Source of the DNA: Umezawaea sp049997955 | GTDB lineage: Bacteria; Actinomycetota; Actinomycetes; Mycobacteriales; Pseudonocardiaceae | Length of the DNA stretch: 64,000 bases | NCBI GenBank assembly: GCA_049997955.1 | Contig: JAEBDY010000016.1 | Location: forward strand, 186,001 to 250,000 | Direction of reading: 5' to 3' | Part shown: in pieces, positions 55,471-63,686 of the stretch | Layout: the number at the start of each line of letters is the position of its first letter | How positions within the stretch are numbered: position 1 is the stretch's first letter | Made by a program: the position numbers and the translations under genes | Notes under the pieces: model-generated | What the model saw: only the letters and a program-made list of their open reading frames with translations | Told to the model about the DNA's origin: nothing | Database searches by the model: none

Positions 55471-55931
55471 GAAATCCGTTCCTACGGGAGCGCTTTAACC
55501 CGCGGACCAGAATGGACCTGGAGCAAGGCAGACTAGAGACCTTTGTCCACTGATCGACACAGGGCACAACAGGTTGCGGTTTCCGGGTGCGCTAATAGCG
55601 GCACTGCCCGAGGCGGCGAACTACGGCCAACTCCTCAGGCGGAAACTCGGCGAACCTGCTGCTAGCGTATGACCGCAGCGTGCACGGGTGTCGTCATGCA
55701 CCGACCGTAGCAAAGCGAACACGGAAACCGCAACATCGGCCGGATCTGCCGCTTCCCGCTATGTCCTACAGGACAGCGACGACAACCTTCTTCGCACCGG
55801 ACTGATGCTGCGAAACTCGCCCGAACACGACCAATGGGTGCAGCGTGACCACGCTGCACCCATTGGCATTTTGTGCGACTTCACGCCGTCGGACTCCTCG
55901 ACGAAGACCGAAACGAGAATTCACACACCGA
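55471..55931. other. Intergenic region with terminator
   Basis: Holds the hairpin at 55831-55866. No gene seen elsewhere. Confidence 0.45.
55831..55866 (-). terminator. 17-bp perfect hairpin behind a methyltransferase gene
   Basis: Arms 55831-55847 and 55850-55866 (CCAATGGGTGCAGCGTG and complement) form a near-continuous palindrome, 65 bp after the leftward methyltransferase stop. A TTTT run on the plus strand follows the right arm, so it could also work rightward. Confidence 0.6.
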
Positions 55932-56870
55932 TCACGACCTGAAAACAGGAGCAAGTTCACCGGTCAGATAACCGCACCGGGCCATGTCGGCGGTGAAGTC
56001 GTAGGCCGGGCCGGTGCCTTTACCTTCGGACGGCGGCGTGCCGAATTCCTCGATCATGGACATCCCCAGGGCGCGCCCCGAGTCGTCGAGCGAGTCGAAC
56101 GCGACGCTCCACCCCATTGAGCCGAGGAGTTCGGCGGTCTCGTCACGGGGTTCCGCGTTCCACATCGACCTGATCGGAACGCCTAGCGCGTCGCTGGTGA
56201 GGTCAAGTTTCGGGTGATCGCGGAACCTGGCCACGACGTCTGGCGGCATGTACTCGAGGCACACCCTGCTTCCCGGCGCCGAAAGGTCCCGGATGACGCG
56301 GAGAAGATCGTTCTCCTCTTGGGCGCCCAGGTACGGCAACAACCCCTCCGCCATCCACGCGGTACGACGATCGGGGTCGAAACCCTCGGCTCGGAGCGCC
56401 GCTCTCCAGTTCCCGGCCAGGTCGGCCCGCACAGCGTGCCGCCCGCACAGCGGCACCGCCCCGATGTCGGCGAGAACGGCCTCCTTGAAGTCGAGCACGT
56501 CCGGGTGGTCGACCTCGTAGAGGTCGACGCCCTGCGACCAGTGCAGCCGAAAAGCCCTGGCGTCGAGCCCCGCCGCGAGGATCACCACTTGGTCGATTCC
56601 GTCGTCCTCGGCGTGCACCAGGAAGTCGTCGAACACCCTGGTCCGAACGCCGGCGAACCTGGAGGAGAGCATCGAGTCGTGCTCCACCTCATCGACGGCC
56701 ACCGGGAGGTGGTTGTCCAGGCGCGCACCCTGGATGAACATGACGGCGAAGGGATCGTCCACCAGCCGATCAGGTCGACTTCCCTCGATGGCTCGTGCCG
56801 CGCAGGCCGCGAAGGCCGCGAAGGCCGTCAACCCGACACTGGATGGCACGTCGAACTTCTGCTGATTCAC
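55932..56870 (-). CDS. TIGR00027/LCM-type SAM methyltransferase
   Basis: 312 residues from GTG 56870 (TTG 56876 possible). VGLTAFAAFAACAARAIEGS then RPDRLVDDPFA is the family start, followed by DQVVILAAGLDARAFRL (SAM motif), DLYEVDHPDVLDFK and WMAEGLLPYL. This family is expanded in mycobacteria and relatives and is thought to methylate small molecules or carboxylates. Substrate unknown. Confidence 0.85.
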   Translation of the reverse strand: MNQQKFDVPSSVGLTAFAAFAACAARAIEGSRPDRLVDDPFAVMFIQGARLDNHLPVAVDEVEHDSMLSSRFAGVRTRVFDDFLVHAEDDGIDQVVILAAGLDARAFRLHWSQGVDLYEVDHPDVLDFKEAVLADIGAVPLCGRHAVRADLAGNWRAALRAEGFDPDRRTAWMAEGLLPYLGAQEENDLLRVIRDLSAPGSRVCLEYMPPDVVARFRDHPKLDLTSDALGVPIRSMWNAEPRDETAELLGSMGWSVAFDSLDDSGRALGMSMIEEFGTPPSEGKGTGPAYDFTADMARCGYLTGELAPVFRS

Positions 56871-57018
56871 GGTCAATCCAACTTCCCGGATTCGATTGCA
56901 CCAGCCTCTCGACCGAGTGTCCGCACCGGCACTTGGATACTGGTTGGGAAGGTCGCCTACTCGCCGGGCTACGCCGCTTCGGCGTCAGCCCCTCCCTGGA
57001 TGGCCTGTCCTCGACTAG

Positions 57019-58040
57019 CGCGTGTTTCACATGTGGCGCAGCCAGATGGTGATGGCTGCGACCCCAACTACGGCCTGGTAGCGGATGGCGAGTTTGTCGT
57101 AGCGAGTGGCTACCGCCCGGTGCTGTTTGAGCACGTTGATGCCGCACTCGACCGCGTGACGTTGCTTGTAGATCTCCCTGTCGATCATCGGTGGCCGTCC
57201 ACCCGAGGAGCCCTTGTTCCTGCGGTGGGCGGCCTGATCGCGAGGCTGGTCGATGGTCGCCTTGATCCTCCGTCGACGCAGATAGGCCCGGTTGGCCTTG
57301 GAGCTGTAGGCCTTGTCCGCCAGAACCCGATCCGGGCGGATCCGCGGTCGACCACCGCCTGGCCGTGGCACCCGGATGCCCTCGATCACCGCGGTGAACT
57401 GCGGACTGTCACCCCGTTGCCCGGCGGTGACCAGCAACGACAACGGCCGCCAACCCTGCTCACAGGCCAGGTGCACCTTCGTGGTCCACCCACCCCGCGA
57501 CCGACCCAAGCCGTGATCCTCCGGTTCAGCCCCACCCTGCTCGGTGTCGACCGGTTCGACCTGCAGGTCCCCCTTTTCCGCGCCCCGGCGGCGTGCTGGT
57601 GCGCGCGCATGATCGTGGAATCCACGCTCACGTCCCACACGATCAGCCCGGCGGCATCGGCACGGGTCTGCAAGCCGATCAGGATCACCGTCCAGACCCC
57701 GGCGCGCTGCCACCGTCGGAACAACCCGTACACGGTCTGCCATGGGCCGTATTCGGGCGGGATGTCCCGCCACGGCGCACCAACGCGTATCCGCCATCGG
57801 ACGCCGTCGATCAACTGTCGTTTGCTCCACTTGGGTGGACGACCGGGCTTCCTACCGACAGGCAGCAAGGGTTGCAGCATCGCCCACTGCGCGTCGGTCA
57901 GGTCGGCCCGGCACGTCGCCGCTACGCTGGCCACGAGGTCTCCGGTGGTATGGGTTTGCTTGGTCGCTAATCCATCTACCGGAGACCTCGCTATGTTTCA
58001 GGCACCGACACGCCGCTGGTCAACGCCTTTGAAACACGAC
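57019..58040 (-). mobile_element. IS5-family (IS427-like) insertion sequence
   Basis: The element is flanked by CTAG on both sides (57015-57018 and 58041-58044), the target duplication typical of this group. The ends share the inverted sequence CGTGTTTCA. It carries one transposase gene expressed by frameshift. The 12-bp inverted repeat GAGGTCTCCGGT/ACCGGAGACCTC at 57937-57992 lies between the gene start and the right end and may be regulatory. It appears intact and possibly active. Confidence 0.8.
57027..57934 (-). CDS. IS5-type transposase, made by -1 frameshifting
   Basis: The first frame starts at ATG 57934 (LTDAQWAMLQPLLPVGRKPG; PWRDIPPEYGPWQTVYGLFR; VDSTIMRAHQH with the first Asp). The second frame, ending at 57027, carries GGWTTKVHLACEQGWRP, LADKAYSSKANRAYLRRRRI (second Asp) and the Glu helix RHAVECGINVLKQHRAVATR. 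They meet at GGAAAAGGGGGACC near 57580, a slippery A4G5 run where a -1 shift joins them. The fused product has all three DDE residues. Confidence 0.88.
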
Positions 58041-58272
58041 CTAGGTGCAATGCCAGTGACTTAAGCTGTTTTCGCAGCTCAAACCGATTCCGACCCCGGC
58101 AGCATGGTGCTCATTGGCATCATGATCACGACACGTCGGCACCTGTTACCGCCAGACGCCTTGAGGCTTACGGAGCACACGGCAACAGTGTGCTCCAACA
58201 CCGTTGCCTCAGATGCCCAAACGAGCCTCTGACCTGCCGCTATAGCCGCTAAGTCACTGGTATTGGACCTAG
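58041..58272. repeat. 232-bp structured inverted-repeat element (MITE-like)
   Basis: The 23-bp ends 58041-58063 and 58250-58272 are inverted copies matching at 21 of 23 positions (CCAGTGACTTA is the shared inner part). The interior has no gene but several hairpins, including GGAGCACAC/GTGTGCTCC (58172-58196) nested inside GAGGC/GCCTC arms. The right end cuts the IS110 gene and the left end is where the IS5 element inserted. It could be a MITE mobilised by another transposase. Confidence 0.6.
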
Positions 58273-58690
58273 GTGCGGGTCGAGTTCGTGCAGGTGCCAC
58301 CGCAGCCGGTTGATCACTTTCGTCCGCTCGACGATCAGGTCGTGGCGGTGGTCGGACAGGAGCGTGACCTGTCGGGACGGCCCGTCCGGGGCTGCTACGG
58401 GCAGGTCCGGTTCGCGTAGTGCCGCCTGGGCCACGGCCAGGGCGTCGATCGGGTCGGATCTACCGGGTTGACGCCTCGCCCTGCGGGCGGACGCCATGAA
58501 CCGGGTGCGCACCCGGATCACCGCGAACCCGGCCCGCAGCAGGTCTTGTTCCAGGCGACGGGTCAGGTGCCTGCAGTCCTCGACCGCGAAGGACATGTCC
58601 TCACCCGTCCTGAAACACCCCACCGCGCCAGTGCCCTCCACGTCCTGCGCACCCCCGTCACCGCCAGCGTGCCCGCCGCGGCGAGGGACT
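58249..58690 (-). mobile_element. IS110-family transposase remnant
   Basis: The minus strand encodes FAVEDCRHLTRRLEQDLLRA, ARRQPGRSDPIDALAVAQAA and LIVERTKVINRLRWHLHELD, the N-terminal DEDD RuvC-like domain of IS110 transposases, with the SDPIDA motif. The N-terminal part upstream is in another frame, and the gene is cut after HELDP by the inverted-repeat element. The C-terminal serine domain is absent. Confidence 0.8.
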
Positions 58691-58795
58691 GGGCGGCTGG
58701 CGCTCGCGGTGAACTCGGACTCCACCAGGTGTCCACGACGGACATCCGTGGACGCGGGCGGCGCTGGGCCGGGTGGTGCGCCGCCCGCCTCCTCC

Positions 58796-59779
58796 TCAGA
58801 CCTGCCTGCGCACCGCCCACAATGTGACGGCGACGAACAGCACCGACAACACGACGAAGACCGACGCCTCGACCAGGTGCAGGGCCCCCACCGCGTCGGC
58901 GGGGATGATGTCGTGGAACCCCACGAGCCCCTTGTCGCGGAGGCACGCCGACCCGGAGCCCTGCACGACGTCCGCGCCGGGGGCGGGCTCGCAGTTGAGA
59001 AGTGCCGAGTTCGAGTCGACCTCCTGGCCCTTCGCGTCCAGCACGCCGCCGTCCAACGTCCACCCCTGGTCGGGTGGCACCCGCGCGAACGGGTCCTCGG
59101 TCGTGACGCGCTTCACCGAACCCATGGATTGCCTGAACCCGTGGACCACGTACCGGACCGCGCCGAACACGCCGAGCATCAGCGCCATCGCCACGAGCAT
59201 CCGCCGGGACAGCGCGCCGGCAGCCATGCCGAGGGTGTGGGCGAACAAGGTGTAGGCGGCGGGCGATACGCCGGCGATGTCGAAGTTGCTGAAGACGAAC
59301 GGGCCCATGCTCAGCGGCCCCAGCGCGCCTGCGGCGTCGATCCAGTACGTGACCACGAGTTGCAGGACGATCACCAAGACCAGCGCGGGCGGGGCGGTGA
59401 CGAGGAGCTTGGCGGCCACCCACCGGGTGCGGCTCACCGACTGCGTGAACGCCAGCGCGTGGGTGCCCTGCTCGAACTCGCGGGCGAACAGCGGCGCGCC
59501 GATGAAGAGGCCGACCAGCAGCGGCAGGCCGAAGACGAGGGCCTGCCCCATGAGCTGCATCCGGGTGCCCCAGGTGTTCTGGAAGTCGTTGATGGACCTC
59601 CCATCGCAGGCGCCATTCCCTGGTTGCAGACCTGTCTTGACGCATTCGGTGAGCCCGGACGCGGCGATGTCGGCGGTCATCATCGCCCGCAGCGCCAGCA
59701 CACCCGCGACGCCGAGGACGAGCCCGGCCGCGAGCGTGATGAACAAGGGGCGTTGCTGGCGCCACACGATCCAGGTCAT
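58796..59779 (-). CDS. ABC transporter permease
   Basis: 327 residues from ATG 59779, overlapping the ATPase stop (ATGA). Six membrane segments, for example LFITLAAGLVLGVAGVLALR and ALVFGLPLLVGLFIGAPLFA, with a large extracytoplasmic loop between the last two (GWTLDGGVLDAKGQEVDSNS). Fits the YtrC/D-like or BcrB-like ABC-2 permeases linked to antibiotic or envelope stress. Substrate unknown. Confidence 0.8.
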   Translation of the reverse strand: MTWIVWRQQRPLFITLAAGLVLGVAGVLALRAMMTADIAASGLTECVKTGLQPGNGACDGRSINDFQNTWGTRMQLMGQALVFGLPLLVGLFIGAPLFAREFEQGTHALAFTQSVSRTRWVAAKLLVTAPPALVLVIVLQLVVTYWIDAAGALGPLSMGPFVFSNFDIAGVSPAAYTLFAHTLGMAAGALSRRMLVAMALMLGVFGAVRYVVHGFRQSMGSVKRVTTEDPFARVPPDQGWTLDGGVLDAKGQEVDSNSALLNCEPAPGADVVQGSGSACLRDKGLVGFHDIIPADAVGALHLVEASVFVVLSVLFVAVTLWAVRRQV

Positions 59780-60651
59780 GCCGCCACCTCCGCAGAACCA
59801 CCGCTGCGCATGTAGGCGAGGGTGAGCTGACCCAGCCGCGGCCGGTGCAGTCGCCAGCCGTGCTGCGGCTGGACCGGGTGCACGACGGCGTGCACGACCC
59901 GTGCGCCGTTCACGGTCTGCGCGTCGATGATCGAGCCAGGCGGCGCCGGACACGGTGTGTCGGGCGGCCCCACGAGGACGACGTGCCCGTCGAGCAACTC
60001 GGGGATGTCACCGGCGAGCTGCACCCTCCCCTCGGACAACAGCACGAGGTGGTCGCACACGCCTTCGAGTTCGGCGAGCACGTGCGAGGACAGCAGCACC
60101 GTGATGCCCTGGGACCCGCACTCCTCCAACAGCGTCCTGAGCACGACCTCCCGTGCGAGCGGGTCGAGGTCCGCGAGCGGCTCGTCGAGCATCAGCAGGC
60201 GGGGCCGCTTGCCCAGCGCCACCGCGAGGGCGACCCTGGTGCGCTGCCCGCCGGAGAGCGTGCCCACCTTGGCGGTGATCGGCACGCTCGCGCGAGCGAC
60301 GAGCGCCTCGGCGTACGCCTGGTCCCACCCCGGATTCGCGTTCCTGCCGAACTTGAGGGTCTCGGCCACCGTCAACTGCGGGTACAGCGGCTTCTGCTGC
60401 GTCAGGTACGCCACCGACGGATGCATCCCCCGTCCGTTCGGCACGTCGCCGAACACCTCTATCCGGCCTGCGGTCGGGCGGAGCAGCCCGGCGACCAGGC
60501 CCATCAGCGTGCTCTTGCCAGCGCCGTTCGGCCCGACGAGCGCGACGACGCGACCCGCCGGGATCTCCAACGAGCACTTGCGCAGGGCCCAACCCCGCGA
60601 ATACTCCTTGCCCAGTGCGTCAGCCAGCACCGGCACCTGTTCCTGCATCAT
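59776..60651 (-). CDS. ABC transporter ATP-binding protein
   Basis: 291 residues from ATG 60651 (ATG 60648 possible). Walker A VGPNGAGKSTLMGLVAG, signature LSGGQRTRVALAVAL, Walker B RLLMLDEPLADLDPL and the H-loop LLSSHVLAEL. The C-terminal 70 residues form an accessory domain (GHVVLVGPPDTPCPAPPG). Such YtrB-like systems are usually led by a GntR regulator gene; none is intact here, and the start lacks a clear ribosome site, so a coupled upstream gene may have been lost. Confidence 0.88.
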   Translation of the reverse strand: MMQEQVPVLADALGKEYSRGWALRKCSLEIPAGRVVALVGPNGAGKSTLMGLVAGLLRPTAGRIEVFGDVPNGRGMHPSVAYLTQQKPLYPQLTVAETLKFGRNANPGWDQAYAEALVARASVPITAKVGTLSGGQRTRVALAVALGKRPRLLMLDEPLADLDPLAREVVLRTLLEECGSQGITVLLSSHVLAELEGVCDHLVLLSEGRVQLAGDIPELLDGHVVLVGPPDTPCPAPPGSIIDAQTVNGARVVHAVVHPVQPQHGWRLHRPRLGQLTLAYMRSGGSAEVAA

Positions 60652-60741
60652 GAGACCACGCAATCACTTGTTCCCCAGCGAGCTGGAGAAGGTGTTCAGG
60701 AAGCAAATCCCTGGTAAGGCACAACGGGTGAGTCCGAGACG

Positions 60742-61047
60742 TCACGAACCGACCAGGGAACGGGCAGGGGCGGGCCGGGCGTTGCGGCGGGCCACGGCCC
60801 GGCGGTCGACGGCGATCATCGGCAGCTCGACCACCCGGTGCAGGACGTGCGCCATCACCCGCAGCAGCAGGGTGCTGATCAGAAAGCGGGACAGGATAAA
60901 GAAGAGGTGCACGCCGATTCAACCCTGCACGATGTCCGGGCCCTCGAAGTGGAAGAGCACGACCATGCTCGCCGCGATCGCCCGCAGCCCGTCAAGGCCG
61001 GGAAACCGGCGCTGCGCCAAGTAGTCGGCGTGGCTTGGTGTCGTCAT
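60742..61047 (-). pseudogene. Acyltransferase-3 (OafA-like), nonsense plus internal deletion
   Basis: ATG 61047 begins RRFPGLDGLRAIAASMVVLF, the hallmark of OafA/YrhL membrane acyltransferases. At 60919-60921 a TGA replaces the conserved Trp in VQG-stop-IGVHLFFILSRFLI. The frame then passes from the second helix (STLLLR) directly into the end of the family (HRVVELPMIAVDRRAVARRN). About 270 internal residues are missing, yet the frame is kept. Non-functional. Confidence 0.75.
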
Positions 61048-61157
61048 GCCGGAAAGTGTCGAGAGGGCGCTTCCCGATCTTGTCCGGGTCATGTCCGGAT
61101 TTCGCCACAGAACCGGGAGCGGGGGGAACGGCGCTGCCGCTCGCCCATAATCCAGCC

Positions 61158-61342
61158 GTGGTTCGTGTGCTGTTGATCGAAGACGACCAAGCCGTCCGGG
61201 CCGCGCTGACCGTGCACAAGGAGGCCTGCCGGTCGGGCTGACACCGACCGGGTTGCGGCTGCTGCTGGAGTTGTCCCGTTCGCCGGGCCAGGTCCTGTCC
61301 CGCGAGCAGCTGCTGTGGTCGGTGTGGGAGAACGTCCACTAG
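61158..61342 (+). pseudogene. OmpR-type response regulator, internally deleted
   Basis: GTG 61158 encodes VVRVLLIEDDQAVRAAL, the receiver-domain start. The rest of the receiver is missing; after a frame change the effector domain continues with LTPTGLRLLLELSRSPGQVL and SREQLLWSVW. The phosphorylated Asp and the recognition helix are both lost. Confidence 0.75.
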
Positions 61343-61422
61343 CACGGCGGTTCGATGGAGAGGAGGAACGCGCCTGACGCGGGCGCCCGGTTCACCGTGC
61401 GCTTGCCGCGGGACCGGTCGTG
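61330..61422 (+). pseudogene. Sensor kinase C-terminal remnant
   Basis: Joined in frame to the regulator remnant: ENVH-stop-HGGSM then RRNAPDAGARFTVRLPRDRS and TGA. The motif HGGS followed by GARFTVRLP is the end of a histidine-kinase ATPase domain. A TAG at 61340-61342 sits where a sense codon (often Glu) is expected. The whole sensor and H-box are gone. Confidence 0.65.
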
Positions 61423-61703
61423 AGGCGTCGACTGGTGTTGGTCGGGTCGTTGGCGGCCGGGTGCGGCGTGACTCCGACCGAACCGTTCGTGTACGGCGAC
61501 TCCCTCGGCAACAAGGGGGTGGGCGCACAGGTGCACTTCCGGTTCGACCACAGGCCGTTCAAGGTGTTGCGTCCCGGTCCGCGCTGCCGGAGGGCTACGT
61601 CGTCGTCTCCCTGCTGTCGTCGCCCTCCGACAGCAGGCAGACGCAGCTCGTGGTGGTGCGCGACACGACCGGCGGTGAACGCGGACCGTACGACTGCGGG
61701 TAG
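61420..61703 (+). pseudogene. Frameshifted lipoprotein of the lost two-component operon
   Basis: GTG 61420 overlaps the kinase stop (GTGA). It starts with a lipobox-like signal (LVLVGSLAAGC) and VHFRFDHRPFKVLRPG, then shifts frame near 61575 to LPEGYVVVSLLSSPSDSRQT and LVVVRDTTGG, ending at TAG 61701. Regulator-kinase-lipoprotein order recalls CseA-type envelope operons. The 237 bp to the next gene show nothing. Confidence 0.55.
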
Positions 61704-61940
61704 ACCTGCGGACCTCCGTCGATCCTCGCTCTGCTGCAGGTTGCGCAACACCGGCAGACTGGCGATCATCGAACGGGGGACCTGGGGTCGCCCGGATCAA
61801 CCGGGTGACGTGGCCGCCGCGGGGGCCCCGACCACTCCCAGGACGGCAGCACCAGGCGGGCGACCACATCCGATCGGGTGGCATGGCTGCTGAACCTGCT
61901 GATGGATCAACTTTTCGACAATGCCCTGCTAAGGAAGAAG

Positions 61941-63425
61941 ATGCGCCGGTTCGCTCGTGTCCTGACTCCCGCGAGAACGCCTACCACCATGCATATTTCC
62001 CGCACCGTCAAGAAAGCGGGCGCCATGGCGGCCACCGCGCTGCTGTTCGTGACCGGGACGCTGCCGCTCGCCCCGGCCGTGGCTGCCGCCCAACCCGCAG
62101 CGCGGTCGACCAGTCCCAACTCGGTGCCGCCGCCCGTCGACCGCAGCCTGCTGGACTCGCCGGCGGAGCCGAAGCCGGACGTGACCACTTACCAGAGGAA
62201 CAGCAAGAGGTGCATCGCGTCCACCACCGGCAACCGCCCGGTGGTGCCGAAGCCGCACGCGCAGATGGTGCTGAGACTGGACGACGCGCACCAGTTCGCC
62301 ACCGGCAAGGGCGTGAAGATAGCGATCATCGACACCGGCGTCGAGGAGCACCCCCGGCTCAAGGGCCGGGTCGAGGCTGGCGGCGACTACGTCGTCGCGG
62401 CGGAAAAGGGCACCACCGACTGCGACGGCCACGGCACCGAGGTCGCGGGCGTGGCCGCGGCCAGCCGCGACGACTCGACCGGGTTCGTCGGCGCGGCCCC
62501 GGACGCCCGGATCCTGGCCATCCGGCAGACCAGCGACCGCTACGAATCCAAGGACCCTGCCGACCCGCGCAAAGCCGCGGGCAAGGTCACCACGCTGGCC
62601 CAGGCGATCGTCCGCGCCGTCGACAAGGGCGCCGGCGTCATCAACATCTCGCTGACCTCGTGCGACCCTCCCGTGGCGCCGAGCACGGGTGAGCGCAAGC
62701 TCCAAGCGGCCATCGACTGGGCGGTGAACGAGAAGAACGTCGTCATCGTGACCGCCGCGGGCAACATCGGCACGGACGACACGGGCTGCCCCGTGCAGAA
62801 CGACAACCAGAACATCGACACGGTCAAGGTCATCGCCTCGCCGCCCTGGTACAGCAAGGACGTGCTGTCAGTGGCATCCATCAACAACCGCGGCGAGCCG
62901 TCCCAGTTCAGCGTGTGGGGCCCGTGGGTCAGCATCGCCGCGCCGGGCGAGGACATCACCACCCTGGACCCCAAGGGCCAAGGCCTGACCAACGCCAACG
63001 TCGACGAGCGCGGCGCCTTCACCACCATCCAGGGCACCAGCTTCGCGGCGCCTTACGTCGCGGGCATCGCCGCGCTCGTGCGCCAGCGCTTCCCCGACCT
63101 CACCGCTCGCCAGGTGATGGACCGGCTCATGATGACTGCCCAGCACCCCGGCAACCCGAACGGCAGGGACCACAAGGTCGGCGCGGGCATGATCAACCCT
63201 GTCGCGGCCCTCACCGCCGAACTGCAGTCGGAGCGCCCCGGAGCGGTCGCCCCCGAGATCAAGCCCATCTTCACCGACCTCGGGCCGGGCAACCAGAAGG
63301 ACACGACCCCGCTCATCGTCGCCCTGTCGGGCACGGGGATCGGCGTCGGCCTGCTGCTCCTCACGTTGTTCGTGGTCCACACCGTGAACCGGAACCGAAA
63401 CCGGTCGGTCATCCGCCGGACCTGA
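61941..63425 (+). CDS. mycP: Mycosin-like subtilase (MycP) of type VII secretion
   Basis: 494 residues from ATG 61941, behind AAGGAAGAAG. Sec signal peptide with hydrophobic AMAATALLFVTGTLPLAPAV. Subtilisin triad: Asp in IAIIDTGVEEHP, His in DCDGHGTEVAGV and Ser in QGTSFAAPYVAGIAALVRQR. A single C-terminal helix (IVALSGTGIGVGLLLLTLFV) anchors it with the catalytic domain outside. In type VII systems mycosins stabilise the secretion complex and process substrates. No ecc or WXG100 genes are in the window. Confidence 0.88.
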   Translation: MRRFARVLTPARTPTTMHISRTVKKAGAMAATALLFVTGTLPLAPAVAAAQPAARSTSPNSVPPPVDRSLLDSPAEPKPDVTTYQRNSKRCIASTTGNRPVVPKPHAQMVLRLDDAHQFATGKGVKIAIIDTGVEEHPRLKGRVEAGGDYVVAAEKGTTDCDGHGTEVAGVAAASRDDSTGFVGAAPDARILAIRQTSDRYESKDPADPRKAAGKVTTLAQAIVRAVDKGAGVINISLTSCDPPVAPSTGERKLQAAIDWAVNEKNVVIVTAAGNIGTDDTGCPVQNDNQNIDTVKVIASPPWYSKDVLSVASINNRGEPSQFSVWGPWVSIAAPGEDITTLDPKGQGLTNANVDERGAFTTIQGTSFAAPYVAGIAALVRQRFPDLTARQVMDRLMMTAQHPGNPNGRDHKVGAGMINPVAALTAELQSERPGAVAPEIKPIFTDLGPGNQKDTTPLIVALSGTGIGVGLLLLTLFVVHTVNRNRNRSVIRRT

Positions 63426-63686
63426 GCGGGCCCGGGTGGGGCAGAGCATTCACTTCCTTGCCGGTCAGCAGATCTGCGAGGTGTGCTTGACGGTCGCGGG
63501 CTCGGGCAGGCATTCGTCTCGTGGAGCCGCGCAGGACCGCGGCGCCGTGTCCGTTTCCCGTGATCCGGATGCGACCATGGACCGGGGAGTGCCGGAAGCT
63601 GGCCTCCCACGTGCTCGGGATGCCGCTGGCCGACGTCGAGGGCAACGAGGTCGACGTAGTCACCTGGATGGGCCGCGAGGAGACCG

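Noticed and set aside
56214..58064. A 616-codon plus-strand frame across the methyltransferase and the IS element
   Set aside because: It is antisense to both and crosses the IS boundary, so it cannot be one gene.
58496..59815. Long plus-strand frame opposite the ABC permease
   Set aside because: Polar low-complexity product without a ribosome site; the permease is on the other strand with 4-bp coupling to its ATPase.
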